64,000 bases of DNA from Phytopythium helicoides (GCA_024867545.1 JANFNE010000007.1:868001-932000); one strand, 5' to 3'; shown: positions 49,201 to 62,033, numbered from the stretch's first letter. Notes: generated by a model not told the origin, from the sequence alone. A program made the numbers and translations.

Positions 49201-50020
49201 GACGCGCCCGAGACGACGGAGGAGCGCGAGTATCCGCGACAGATCGACGAGCTTCGCCACCAAAGAGCTCTCCATCACGACTGACTCTCCTGGCTCATTC
49301 AGTACAATCAGCTCCCCTATGGCGAATTGTACTGCTTTAAATCTGATAATGATTACGCGCCGGATTGCGCGTTCCAGAAGGCGCGACTGGCGCTTGACCA
49401 CACCGGCGTGACCACTCATCGTCGCTGTCTCATCCCTCCGCCTCCGCTTCAACCACAGCTTGAAGCTCGGTACCCTAACACGCGAGCAGCTCCATCTCCG
49501 GGCTGCTAGTGCTGCTGCTGGCGGTGGTTGCCTCCCCGCTTGGCCGCTGCAGCGACGTCTACGAGCTCCGCCAAGCGACCGAGGGGATCGTCTCAGTGAG
49601 TTGACGGGCAGCTCGCTGTTGATGCGGCCGAGCGCTTGCAGGTCCAGGCGCCCGCATAGAAACGCTGGTGATGATGCCTGCCGGCCGATCAGTGTATGTA
49701 TGAGATACCTCGTGATCCCCAGAAGCACCACTGTGGTGCGAGCAAGCCGAGTTTTGGATTGCTCGCACACGGTTATTTCGTGCGGCTCCGAAGCAGCCCG
49801 CGGCGAGGACACGCGCCATCAACGCTGCCAACGCCGCCATCAGTCGAGTGCATTCCTGCATTTGCGGTCTTGGAGGCATCCACCCAGTCCAGCTGGTCGA
49901 CGGCTGGCCGCAGCTTCGAGCGCTGAGCAGGTCCACGCAGCAGAGCCCGATCGGAGGGACCCGCGCGTGGGAGACCCAAGCACTACACACCAACTGCATT
50001 CTGCACGTCCTCATTGAACC
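46285..50020. other. Gene-poor 3.7-kb region between PDR-5 and PDR-6
   Basis: No intact gene was recognised. Around 48450-49000 the plus strand shows pieces of a Ser/Gly-rich repeat protein in shifting frames (VGGNVDAVGSPSPPASGEL; SGAVLVSSDSEDGT; VLQGGSVDSASSASDT) with stops between them, like the relic near 21830. The minus-strand frame 49024-49812 (262 codons) has no domain I recognise. The last few hundred bases must contain the PDR-6 promoter, but no clear initiator was found. Confidence 0.4.
48450..49000 (+). pseudogene. Decayed Ser/Gly-rich repeat protein fragment
   Basis: Several short low-complexity segments rich in Ser, Gly, Val and Ala occur in different plus-strand frames and are broken by stops. 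The pattern is like the large repetitive surface-type proteins of oomycetes. Identification is by composition only. Confidence 0.25.
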
Positions 50021-53000
50021 ATGGCCGACATGGAGGTGTCCAACTCGCCCATCGACCTGGCGTCTGGCAAGGCTATGATGGCTAATGGCCCCCACGCGCT
50101 GCACGGCTACGTGGCGTCTCGCTTCGAGGCGGCCATCGGCGGTGCGCTCCCCCAGATGGAGGTGCGCTACAACAACGTGTCCATTACAGCCGACGTGACC
50201 GTGACGGAGGAGGTCACGGCCGAGTCCGAGCTACCAACGCTCTGGAACACAGTCAAGCGCAGCCTCGCACAGCTGTCTGTCAAAAAGCGCGTCGTGCGCA
50301 AGGAGGTGCTCAAGAACGCCAGCGGCGTCTTCAAGCCGGGACCATCACACTCGTGCTGGGCCAACCCGGCTCGGGCAAGTCATCGCTCATGAAGATCCTG
50401 AGCGGCCAGTTCCCCGTCGAGAAGAACATCACGGTCGAGGGTGAAATGACGTACAATGGTATCCCGCAGCACGACATCATCAAGCGCCTGCCGCAATTCG
50501 CCGCCTACGTGACCCAGTACGACCGCCACTTCCCCACACTCACTGTCCGCGAGACGCTCGAGTTTGCTCACAAGTTCTGTGGTGGTGGCCTCACGGAACA
50601 CGGCAAGAAGCTGTTGTCGAACGGCTCGGAGGAGGAGAACCTCGCAGCTCTAGAGGCCGCCAAGGCACTGTTTGAGCACTACCCCTGACATCATCATCGA
50701 GCAACTTGGTCTTCAGAACTGCCAGAATACCATCATTGGTAACGCCATGGCTCCGTGGTGTGTCGGGTGGTGAACGCAAGCGTGTGACGACGGGAGAGAT
50801 GGAGTTCGGCATGAAGTACATGACGCTCATGGATGAGATCAGTACTGGTCTGGACAGTGCGGCGACGTACGACATCATCAAGACACAGCGCAGCATTGCC
50901 AAGACGCTGAAGAAGACCGTTGTGATTGCTCTGCTGCAACCCGCTCCAGAGGTGTACGAGCTGTTCGATAACATCGTGATCTTGAACGAGGGGGAGACCA
51001 TGTATCACGGGCCGCGTGACGCTATTCTCCCTTACTTTGAGAGTCTTGGCTTCGCCTGCCCTCCAACGCGAGACGTTGCCGACTTCCTCCTTGATCTAGG
51101 TACACGACAGCAGCACCAATACGAAGTGGCTCTCCCCCCTGGACAGGGCAAGCACCCGCGTCTCGCTAGTGAGTTCGCTGAGAGGTTCCGCAACTCAAAC
51201 ATCCACAGTGAAGTGCTTCAAATGCTTGATGAACCGCTGGCTCCTGAACTCCTGCAGGCTGTCGGAGCCCACATGGACCCGATGCCCGAGTTCCGCCAGT
51301 CTTTTTGGCAGAATTGCTGGACGCTCACGCATCGCCAAACCCTCATTCTTCTCCGTAACAAGGCGTTCATCCGAGTGCGATCTATCATGGTTGTACTCAT
51401 GGGTCTGATCTACGGCAGTACGTTCTACCAGGTCGACCCGACCGACGTGCAGGTCATGATGGGAGTCATCTTCCAGGCTACTATGTTCCTGTCGCTTGGC
51501 CAGGCATCTCAGATCCCGACCTTCATGGCTGCGCGAGAGATCTTTTACAAGCAGCGTGGTGCCAACTTCTACCGCTCGTCTGCGTATGTTGTTGCCTGTT
51601 CGCTCGCGCTGGTTCCGCAAGCCCTGTTCGAGACACTCATCTTCGGCTCGTTCGTGTACTGGATGTGTGGCTTTGTCTCAAATGTTGGTGCCTACATCCT
51701 GTTCCTGATCTTGCTCATCTTGACGAACCTGGTGTTCGCGTCGTGGTTCTTCTGCCTGAGTGCCATGTCACCGAATTTGGACATCGCCAAGCCCATGTCG
51801 ACGTTCTCGATCGTGTTTTTTGTCTTCTTCGCCGGTTTCGTCATGACCAAGAACGACATGCCAGGATACTTCATCTGGATCTACTGGATCAACCCGATCG
51901 CCTGGTGCATGCGTGCGCTGGCTGTGAACGAGTACCGCGCATCCAAGTACGACGTGTGCGAGTTCGAGGGCGTCAACTACTGCGAGAAGTTCGGCAAGAC
52001 GATGGGCAGTTACTTCATGGCTCAGTACGACGTTCCTGATGCCAAGGAGTGGCTCTGGTCGGGAATTCTGTTCATGCTCTTTGGCTACGCGTTCTTCATG
52101 GCTCTAGGCTGCTACGTGCTCGAGTACAAGCGCTATCTCGCACCGACCAATATTCAGCTGCTTGAGAAAGAGATTGATGACAACGTTGGGGACGGCTATG
52201 CGCTGGCTGCAACCCCGAAGAACGGCTCTGATACGCGTTCGGGATCTACTCCGAGTGATGAAGTGGCTGTTGTGGATATCCCTCAGCGTGAGAAGAACTT
52301 TGTACCTGTCACGATGGCTTTCAGGGACCTTTGGTACTCTGTGCCAGATCCGACAAACCCGAAGGAGTCGCTCGATCTGCTTAAGGGTATTGATGGTTTC
52401 GCTGTTCCTGGGTCCCTGACAGCTCTGATGGGATCCTCTGGTGCTGGTAAGACGACTCTCATGGATGTGATTGCCGGTCGCAAGACTGGCGGTAAGATCA
52501 CTGGCAAGATCTACTTGAACGGCTACGAGGCGAAACGACCTTGCTATCCGCCGTTGCACTGGATACTGCGAACAGATGGACATCCACTCGGAAGCTGCTA
52601 CGATCCGCGAGGCAATCACGTTCAGCGCATTCCTGCGTCAGGACAGCTCTGTTCCGGACAGTAAGAAGTACGACACGGTGACGGAAGTACTGGACCTGTT
52701 GGACATGCACGACATTGCCGACCAGATCATCCGCGGTAGCTCACAGGAACAAATGAAGCGTCTGACGATCGGTGTGGAGCTGGCTGCTCAGCCCAGTATT
52801 CTGTTCCTAGACGAGCCCACGAGTGGTCTGGACGCTCACTCTGCCAAGGTCATCATGGATGGTGTGCGCAAGGTGGCGAACAGCGGTCGTACGATCATCT
52901 GTACGATCCACCAGCCGTCGTCAGATGTGTTCTTCCTGTTTGACAGCCTCATCCTTCTGAAGCGCGGTGGTGAGTCGGTGTTTGTTGGCGACCTCGGAGC

Positions 53001-54160
53001 CAACTGCCAGAATTTGATTGACTACCTTGAGGCGATTCCGGGTGTGGAGCCTTGCCCGCCTAAGCACAACCCTGCGACGTGGATGCTCGAAGTTATTGGC
53101 GCCGGCGTCAGCAACAGCCGCGCTGACGGCTTGGACTTTGTGGAGATCTTCAAGCAGAGCGAGAAGAAGCTCATTCTGGATAGCAACCTGGCCAAGCCGG
53201 GTATTACCAGTCCGACGCCAGAGCTGCCGGAAGTGACGTTCCAGAAGAAGCGCGCGTCGAGTGGCTGGGTTCAAGCGAAGTTCCTCACGAGCCGTTTCTT
53301 CGCAATGTACTGGCGTACTCCGACCTACAACCTGACGCGCTTCATCATTTCCCTTGGTCTCGCGATTATTTGCGGTCTCGGCTACCTGAGCGTGATTACA
53401 ACACATACCAGGGCATCAACGGCGGTGTTGGCATGGTCTTCATGACAACGTTGTTCATGGGTGTGGCTTCGTTCACGGGCGTCCTCCCCATCACGTCGCT
53501 CGACCGCGCGGCTTTCTACCGTGAGCGTGCAGCGCAGACGTACAACTCGCTGTGGTACTTCGTTGCAGGCACGATTGTGGAGATCCCGTACGTGTTCTTC
53601 CAGTGCCTGCTCTTCACAGTCATCTTCTTCCCAATGGTTGGCTTCCAGGGCTTCGGGACGGGCGTGCTGTACTGGGTGCATCTGTCGCTCTTTGTGCTCG
53701 GGCAGACGTACTTTGCGCAGCTCTCATCTATGCGTTCCCGAGTATTGAGGTCGCTGCTATCGTCGGCGTGCTCATCAACTCGATCTTCTTGCTGTTCGCG
53801 GGCTTCAACCCCCCGTCGGCGTCCATTCCCGAGGGCTACAAGTGGCTGTACACGATCACACCTCAGCGCTTCTCGCTGTCGATCCTGATCGCCATTGTCT
53901 TTGCTGATTGCTCGGACGAGCCGACGTGGGACAGCGCGTTGCAGCAGTACATTGGCGGCGGCTCGCGCTTCGGCTGCCAGCAGTTGACTGAGCTTCCCGT
54001 CACGCTCGACCACACGACTGTCAAGGGTTACGTCGAGTCAGTCTTCAAGATGAACTGGGACGACCGCTGGGCCAACTTTGGCTACGTGTTTGTGTGCATC
54101 GCCGTGTTCCGCATCCTGGCTGTCTACTCGCTGCGCTACATCAACCACCAGAAGAGATAG
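50021..54160 (+). pseudogene. PDR-6: full-size ABCG/PDR transporter, divergent lineage, six single-base frameshifts
   Basis: Starts MADMEVSNSPIDLASGKAMM at 50021 and ends in RYINHQKR at 54160. Homology to full-length PDRs is continuous, with both NBDs and TMDs, but the frame changes six times. One base is missing near 50341, one extra near 50684, one extra near 50750, one extra near 52534, one missing near 53394 and one missing near 53723. The net change is zero and the corrected length is 1379 residues, the family's normal size. There are no other stops and key motifs are conserved (GQPGSGKSS, VSGGERK, LMDEIS, GSSGAGKTT, LFLDEP, TIHQPSS). NBD2 has SSQEQMKRLT. The gene is either a young pseudogene or an intact gene with uncorrected sequence errors. 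About half the protein differs clearly from lineages A and B. Confidence 0.85.
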
Positions 54161-55556
54161 ACGCCAACATAGAGAGCGTTTTCGTGTGTTGCGTTCGCAA
54201 TAGCTTGAGGAAGGAACTGTAGCGCCATAGAAAGCTATCTAATACTCGTTGCACTTGAAAGTGGCATGATATTGTCTTGAAAGTACTGTGGCATGCGAAT
54301 GTCTTGAAAGTTGCATGAGGTTGTCTTGGATGTATCTGGATCGGAACAGTGCTGGCAGGTTGCACACTCCAGGGTAAGCAGGGAGCGCATAGAGCTGCGT
54401 GCTAACGCCCTCTTCTCGAACAGTAGTCATGGTGATCCTGGTGAGCAGTGGAGAGCGGAACGTTAAGCTGCGCAGAGGGAAGATCGTCGTTTGGTTGTGC
54501 CAACTTCAACTTGTCGAGTCGACACTTGCGGGAGAACATGAGTATGCACTACAGCATCATGTGGATGACGAGGGGTGTGTGGGATGGGCGTCTTGGTGTC
54601 CGTGTTTCGAGGACGTGCGGTACGTCTTCCGTGAGATGTCAGGTGTGATCAGCGTCGCTGGAGCCTGCACTGTACTGTAGCTCGTGGACACGAAAACCGT
54701 GTCGACTGGCTAAATAGGCTCATCCCGACGTCGACTAGCAAGTTGATCATCTCCGAAAAGGCCGCTTTACTCTAGTCGACGGGTCTGGCCGGCACCAAAT
54801 TGAGTTCTGCGCACTCAGTGGCGACGCGCGCAGCGCGCCCCGGTCGTCCGACCGCGGCGATTTCAGGAGTTGGCAAGTCTCCCACTCTCACAAGTCGCAG
54901 CAGACGACCAGCATTCTCCGCTGGGTGTTGACGCGCACATCGGCATAAGCATCAACATGGCGCGCCGTTCACCTACGGTACAAACAGCGCCCGTCGTATC
55001 TCAGCGCCGGCTGTCTCGAATGTTGATGCCGCCCGCTGACGCCGCCGATTCCGCAAGCGGTGCCACGCTCCGGTGGCAGCCAACTTCAGTTCTGCGCCTG
55101 CAGCCTCTCGGCGCTCCGCTCGCCGCTGTCGCAGCCCTCGACGCGCGCGCGACTCGCTCAAGGGGCCCTCCGCAGCGGACCGACCCAGCAGCCTCCCGCC
55201 GCGAGTACGTACATTTCGAGCGCGTACCGTACACCTCGGAGCCGCTGGCGGAGCGCAGCACCGCGGGGGCCGTGCGATGATTGGCTGATGTGCACCATCA
55301 TCAGCCCCAGCCCTCTGGATCTTTCGTGACATCGCGCGCGACAAGCGACGCGGGCCTCGCGCTGATTGGCTGCTACTGACGGTGGTGCCAGTAATCGGCG
55401 GAGGCGCTTACGCCGCCCGGCGCGACTGGCTCACCGCGCCCGCAGTGGCGCTGTTTGTACCGTAGGCGTCGGCGGTACACGAGCGCGCTGCATACGTCAA
55501 ACGACGGCACTCCATTGATGCGACCGCCGGATCTGCTGGCTGGCGGTCCCCACAGC
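54161..55556. other. Intergenic between PDR-6 and PDR-7
   Basis: At 54251-54335 the motif TGTCTTGAAAGT-GCATG is repeated about three times with variation. The rest is GC-rich towards PDR-7. Short open frames on both strands (for example 54399-54680 and 54870-55280) show no recognisable domain. Confidence 0.4.
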
Positions 55557-55576
55557 TCCTCATTCCTCAATTCGCC
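55557..55576 (+). promoter_or_regulatory. Oomycete Inr-type core promoter of PDR-7
   Basis: TCCTCATTCCTCAATTCGCC, about 65-80 bases before the ATG at 55639. It matches initiator plus flanking element. Confidence 0.6.
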
Positions 55577-55638
55577 GAGTCGGAGCCTCCGCGAGCTCCA
55601 CGCCTGCCCAGCCGACTCGAACGGATCCAGACGCCAAG

Positions 55639-58600
55639 ATGCCTGCGTCGTCCACGGCCGAGGAGAAGACGCCCGGCCACGAGTCGGGCGCCGCGCTCAT
55701 GGCCCACGGACCGCACGTACTGCACGACTTCGTGGCCACGCGGCTCGAGAAGGCGCTCGGCCGATCGCTCCCACAGATGGAGGTGCGCTACAGCAACCTG
55801 GGCGTGTCGGCCGACGTCGTGGTCGTCGAGGAGGACGACTCCAAGACGGAGCTCCCCACGCTCTGGAACACGGCCAAGAAGAGCGTCGCCAAGCTCTCGG
55901 CCAAGAAGCACGTCGTGCGCAAGGAGATCCTCAAGAACGCCAGCGGCGTGCTGCGTCCCGGCACCATCACGCTCGTGCTGGGCCAACCCGGCTCGGGCAA
56001 GTCCACCTTCATGAAGATCCTGAGCGGCCGCTTCCCGCTCGAGAAGAACATCACGGTCGAGGGTGAGATGACGTACAACGGCGTGCCACAGAAGGACCTG
56101 ATGAAGCGCCTGCCGCAGTTCGTCGCGTACGTCACGCAGCGTGACAAGCACTTCCCTGCACTCACGGTCAAGGAGACGCTCGAGTTCGCCCACTCGTTCT
56201 GTGGTGGTGAGATGTCTCGTCGTGCCGAGGAGCTTCTCACCAAGGGTACCGAGAAGGAGAACCTTGAGGCTATCGAGACCGCTCGCGCTCTTTTCCAGCA
56301 CTACCCTGACGTGATCATCAGCAGCTCGGTCTCGACAACTGCAAGGACACGATCGTCGGTAACGCCATGGTCCGTGGTGTGTCGGGTGGTGAACGCAAGC
56401 GTGTGACGACGGGAGAGATGGAGTTCGGCATGAAGTACATGACGCTCATGGATGAGATCAGTACTGGTCTGGACAGTGCGGCGACGTACGACATCATCAA
56501 GACGCAGCGTGGTATTGCGCGCAAGCTTCGCAAGACCGTTGTGATTGCTCTGCTGCAGCCTGCTCCGGAGGTGTTTGCTCTGTTCGACGATGTGATCATC
56601 CTGAACGAGGGGGAGACCATGTACCACGGACCCGTGGACCAGGTGGTTGACTACTTCGAGGGTCTGGGTTTCAAGTGCCCGCCGACTCGCGACGTGGCCG
56701 ACTACCTGCTGGACCTGGGCACGAACCAGCAGCGCCAGTACCAGGTGGACCTCCCGTCGACCCTGAACAAGCATCCTCGTCTTGCGAGCGAGTACGCTGA
56801 GATCTTCCGTCGCTCGGACATCTATCACAAGATGCTTGAGGCTATCGACTCGCCGCTGAGCCCTGAGCTCGTGGAGAACGTCGGTGCTCACATGGACCAC
56901 ATGCCGGAGTTCCACCAGTCCTTCTGGGACAACACGTGGACGCTCATGCGTCGCCAGGGCATGGTGACGATGCGCAACACGGCGTTCCTCAAGGGCCGAA
57001 CGATCATGGTGATCGTCATGGGTTTGATCAACGCATCCACTTTCTGGAACGTCGATCCGGTGAACGTGCAGGTGATGCTTGGTGTGCTTTTCCAGGCGAT
57101 TCTGTTCCTGTCACTGGGTCAGGCGTCGCAGATCCCGACGTTCATGGCGGCTCGCGACATCTTCTACAAGCAGCGTGGTGCCAACTTCTACCGCACGGCG
57201 TCGTACGTTCTGTCGTGCTCAGTGGCGCAGTTTCCGATGGCTATCGCTGAGAGTCTGGTCTTCGGTCCTCTCGTGTACTGGCTGTGTGGCTTCGTCGCGG
57301 AGGCTGGCGCGTTCATCATCTACGAGATCACGCTGATTTTGACGAACATGGCGTTCGCGGCTTGGTTCTTCTTCATTGCAGCGGTGGCTCCGGACCTTCA
57401 CGTTCTCGAAGCCTATTGCCATGATTTCGATCCTGTTCTTCATCCTATTTGCTGGTTTCATTGTGGCGAAGAACGAGATGCCCGACTACTTTCGTGTGGA
57501 TCTACTGGATCAACCCGATCGCGTGGTGCCTGCGTGGTCTGGCTGTCAACCAGTACCGCTCGTCGCCGTTTGATGTCTGCATCTACGATGGCGTTGACTA
57601 CTGCACGCAGTTCGGCATGAAGATGGGCGAGTACTACCTGGACCAGTACAACGTGCCGACGGCCAAGACGTGGATCGTGTACGGCATCATCTTCATGATC
57701 GTGTGCTACATTGTGTTTATGTGGCTGGGCTACTTTATCCTTGAGTACAAGCGCTACGAGAGCCCGGAGCACACGGTGATCACCAAGAAGTCGGTCGACG
57801 ATGACTCGTACGCACTTGTCTCGACACCGAAGAACGGAACGTCGGGTGGATCGTCGACATCGGACAACGATGACGTGGTCATTCTTGAGGTCAAGGAGCG
57901 TGAGAAGAACTTTGTTCCTGTCACGGTCGCCTTCCAAGACCTGTGGTACTCGGTGCCGTCGCCCAAGAACCCGAAGGAGTCGCTCGATCTGCTCAAGGGA
58001 ATCAGCGGCTACGCTCTCCCAGGCACGATGACGGCTCTGATGGGATCCTCGGGTGCTGGTAAGACGACTCTCATGGACGTGATTGCCGGTCGCAAGACTG
58101 GCGGCAAGATCACTGGCAAGATCCTGCTCAACGGCTACGAGGCGAGCGACCTTGCTATCCGCCGTTGCACGGGTTACTGTGAACAGATGGACATCCACTC
58201 GGAGGGATCCACTTTCCGTGAGGCGTTCACGTTCAGTGCGTTCTTGCGTCAGGACAGCTCGGTTCCTGCTAGCAAGAAGTACGACTCGGTTGATGAGGTT
58301 CTGGACCTGCTCGACATGCATGACATTGCCGACCAGATCATCCGCGGTAGCTCAGTGGAGCAAATGAAGCGTCTGACGATCGGTGTGGAGCTGGCTGCTC
58401 AGCCGAGTGTGATTTTCCTGGACGAGCCCACGAGTGGTCTGGATGCTCGCTCGGCTAAGCTCATCATGGACGGTGTGCGTAAGGTGGCGAACAGCGGCCG
58501 TACGATCATCTGTACGATCCACCAGCCGTCGACGGAGGTGTTCTTCCTGTTCGATCATCTTCTACTGCTGAAGCGTGGCGGTGAGACGGTGTTCTTTGGT

Positions 58601-59774
58601 GACCTCGGTCCGAAGTGCCACAAGCTGGTGGACTACTTCCAGGCTGTTCCTGGTGTGGAGCCTTGCCCACCCAACTACAACCCTGCGACGTGGATGCTGG
58701 AGGTGATTGGTGCTGGTGTCGGCAACACGAATGCTCAGGACAAGGACTTTGTGGCTCTTTTCAACCAGAGCAAGGAGAAGGAGTCGCTGGATGTGAACCT
58801 TGCGAAGGAGGGTGTGTCTCGTCCGTCGCCCGACTACCCGGAGATGGTGTTCTCAAACAAGCGTGCTGCCAGCTCGTGGACGCAGGCGTACTTCCTGACG
58901 AAGCGCTTCATGGATCTGTACTGGCGCTCGCCGTCGTACAACATGACCCGTATCATCATCTCGTTCTTCCTGTCGATCCTGTTCGGCCTGGTGTTCCTCA
59001 ACGGTACCTACACAACATACACTGGCATCAACGGCGGTGTCGGTATGGTTTTCATGACGGCTCTCTTCAACGGTCTCGTGTCGTTCAACAGTGTGCTGCC
59101 GATTTCGGCTGAGGAGCGCGACTCCTTCTACCGCGAGCGTGCTGCCCAGACGTACAACGCGCTCTGGTACTTCGTCGGCTCGACGGTTGCTGAAATCCCG
59201 TATGTGTTCGCCAGCGGCCTCATCTTCACGGTCATCTGGTTCCCCATGGTTGGCTTTACGGGCTTCACGAACGGCTGTGCTCTACTGGATCGGCATGTCG
59301 CTGTTCATTATGCTGCAGACGTACATGGGTCAGTTCCTGGCGTACGCCATGCCGAGCGTGGAAGTCGCAGCGATCATTGGTGTGCTCGTCAACTCGATCT
59401 TCTTCCTGTTCATGGGCTTCAACCCGCCGGCCAACGCCATCCCGTCAGGATACAAGTGGCTCTACACGATCACGCCGCCTCGCTACGGTCTTGCTGTCAT
59501 GGGTGCGCTCGTGTTCGGTCAGTGTGACGAGATGCCGACTTGGGACGAAGCGACGAAGCAGTACCTGAACGTGGGCTCGCAGCTCGGTTGCCAGCCGGTG
59601 ACCGACACGCCGGTGACGATCGACCACATCACAGTCAAGGAGTACGCTCAGGAGGTGTTCGGCTTCAACCACGACAACATCGCGCGCGACTTTGGCGTCA
59701 CGGTCCTCTGCATCGTCATCTTCCGTGTGCTGGCGCTGCTGTCTCTGCGCTTCATCAACCACCAGAAGAGATAG
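55639..59774 (+). pseudogene. PDR-7: full-size ABCG/PDR transporter (lineage B), four single-base frameshifts
   Basis: Starts at MPASSTAEEKTPGHESGAAL, as PDR-5 does, and ends in RFINHQKR at 59774. The frame is broken by one missing base near 56319 and one extra base near each of 57403, 57490 (TTT for TT) and 59273 (GG for G). Corrected, it would have about 1377 residues, very close to PDR-5 and with all ABC motifs. The TMD1-NBD2 linker is shorter (TKKSVDDDSYALV against TKKQEKENDDSYALV). As for PDR-6, the absence of other damage leaves open whether this is a fresh pseudogene or an intact gene with sequence errors. A PDR-5/PDR-7 duplication separated by PDR-6 is implied. Confidence 0.87.
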
Positions 59775-60338
59775 ATGCGTGCATGAATGAAAACAACAAT
59801 AGACAATTCATACTGTGAAAGTACTTTGTGCTGGAGGAGTTGTTTGGCATTGGCTTGGGTATTTCGTGTTGGGAGCTGCAGTCCTCGCCGTTGCCCGATC
59901 GGGTAGTTGGCGGACACTATTGTATTTCTTGCTGGTCATGTGCGCCGCGTGGTTTGGTTTTCGTTGGTCCAAACTTTAAACCGTGGCTGGGACACAAACT
60001 GCGGTATCGCTCGAGCTCGAAGTCGAAACCAAGCTCCTCCGGGCCGCCGAGCATTCCTTTACAACCGCCATAGATTGTTGTCACCCCTGCTGGGCCAGCA
60101 AGCACTGCTGATAATTTGGCGTCAGACCGCAGCCAATGGGTTTTCCGCTCTCTCTCGTAAGCACGGTGTTTCACGCTCCACGCTCTTGGGCTGGTGCAGC
60201 TCGTCTGTGAGGGCGAGGCTCCCATCCATCACCACATCACACTCCACCGTCGCGCCAACACCGCAGAGCTTAGCCGCCGTCGCTGCACACGTCACAGGTT
60301 TGCTCCAGTCGTTCCCCCACACAAAATCGCCGCCAATA
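59775..60338. other. Intergenic downstream of PDR-7
   Basis: Holds the 3' flank of PDR-7 and the upstream region of the next gene. No gene recognised. Confidence 0.4.
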
Positions 60339-62033
60339 ATGGAGACGGCGGCCCAGCGCGCGCGCGGCTTCCTGGCGCTCGCCGACGCGCTGGACGCGGC
60401 GCTCGGGGCTTTCGATGGCTCGGACGCCGACCTCGTGGGCTGCGCGCGGCCTCGCGGCGAGCATTTCGTGCCTCGGCGCTCGCTGGCCGCGCACCTGGTG
60501 CGTGGGCTGCTACGTGCCGCCTTTCTCTGCTGGGGTGCTGACTGGAGCTGGCTGCGCGACTAGCGGCACTGCCACGGCGTGCGGCACGCGCCTCGGCCTG
60601 CAGGAGCGCGAGCGGTGGGTCTGCGTGGCTGTAGCTGGTGGAAATGAGACCAGGCTGACGACTTCTCGCGGGCTGCAGTTCCTGTACCCGCACTTGGCCG
60701 ACTCCGAAGCAGCAGCAGCAGCTCCGCAACCTCATGCGCCCCAGCTCTCTGGCCTTGTGACGAGAGAGGATCCCGGCGTTGAAACTGCTGAAGGCAGCAC
60801 TGCTACCGATCGCTTCGCGGCGGCGGCGCGCTCGCTCGCGTCGGAAGCTGGGGCTTTCTACGCGAGCGTTCGGGCGTGGCAGGCTATCCCAGCCGCGTTT
60901 TCTCGGCTGCCAGCTCTTTTTCAACCAGTCGAGGACAGCAGCATTCCCGTAGTGGACAGAGCAAAGCTGGTGAGGTGGCTAGCGGCAGAGCTTGGGCGAT
61001 ATCTGGAGGAAGATGATAGTACAAAGTTGGAGCAGGGTGTCGACCGAGAGCTAGTTGAGTTTGTGTCGGGGCTACTGGAGCTCCAAGATTACTGCGAGCC
61101 GACTCTACTAGCACTCGAGCTCCATGAGTTCCTCGGAGATAAAGCTACGGTGCGTTGTTTTTTTATTATTCCTTTGTGGATGATCTGAAAGTCAAGCTGC
61201 TGACACTTACCCGACTCCAGTCGTTTGTGCTTGCCTTGTGGAAATATCTTGTCGTCGAAGCTGGTGTGTCGCTAGTATTTGTACGTGTGTATCTCGTTTG
61301 TATTTGATCTGAATGTCTCGAGGCTAAGATCTTTTGGTTTTGGCAAGTAGAAATGCAAAGCTTGTGATGACGAGAAACACCCCTGCGCCAAAGACCTCCC
61401 GAGTACCCAATCCTCGCTGAACGACTTGGTATCAACCAAGCCAGCATCCACGCCAGAATGTACCACCAGGGAAACAGCAGAAGGCTCACAGAAGCCCCTC
61501 TCGACAGTCCTGGAGGTGCAAGAGTACAAGCGTCGACGAGCTTCATATCGAGGCAAGGTTGGAACGAAATCTGGCCGAGAAGCGCTGAGGGAATTGATTC
61601 AGAAAGAGATGGCTACACTTGGTCACACCAGGTGACATTAGTGCTGTAAACGCAATTCCCAGTCCCAAGCGGTGCCAAAGTGGCCGCGTCCAGGGAGACG
61701 ACACTCGGTCAGTGGGTAACTGCGTGGATACTCTACACCGATGCGCTTCAAGTGCGTGACATGGATCGCGACTGTAACATCAAACATCCGGTAAAGGCGC
61801 AACACCGAGAGATAAAATCACGCGGTGAGCGCCGTGATCGTAGCCGATCCAGAAGCCGAAGACGAGATAAACGACCTCGGTCTCCTCATTCACGAAGTCG
61901 TGAGAGGCACCAGCGGTCTCGAAGTTCTAGCCCCCGTTCCAGCCGCCGGCAGAGATCGCGAAGCCCGGATTCGTCGTACGGAGACCGAGGTCTCATGAGC
62001 TATCGTAGGCGCCGCAGTCGAAGCCGAGGCTAG
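60339..62033 (+). CDS. PWI-domain SR-type protein, probable splicing or mRNA-processing factor (multi-exon)
   Basis: A large exon (frame of 60415-61149) ends in a PWI-like segment (VDRELVEFVSGLLELQDY ... LELHEFLGDKAT). It is joined over a GT-AG intron (61150-61220) to SFVLALWKYLVVEA (61221-61263), which completes the fold. A second intron (about 61264-61360) leads to ACDDEKHPCAKDLPSTQSS and onward to about 61633. The last part (61800-62033) is an Arg/Ser-rich tail (RRDRSRSRSRRRDKRPRSPH). PWI plus RS domains occur in splicing proteins such as SRRM1 and RBM25. The N-terminus is uncertain: the ATG at 60339 gives METAAQRARGFLALADAL but must change frame by 60565, perhaps through an intron starting near 60498. 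The exact junction to the RS exon is also open. Confidence 0.55.

Noticed and set aside
49024..49812. 262-codon minus-strand ORF upstream of PDR-6
   Set aside because: No recognised domain, Arg-rich composition typical of GC-rich noncoding frames, and no promoter-like element. Kept only as part of the gene-poor region.
50005..50024. TCATTGAACC just before the PDR-6 ATG as an initiator
   Set aside because: It overlaps the start codon region and lacks the flanking CAATTT-like part, so it is not credible as a core promoter.
60292..60924. 210-codon minus-strand ORF opposite the PWI/SR gene
   Set aside because: Arg/Ala-rich shadow of the first exon. The plus strand has the PWI and RS features.
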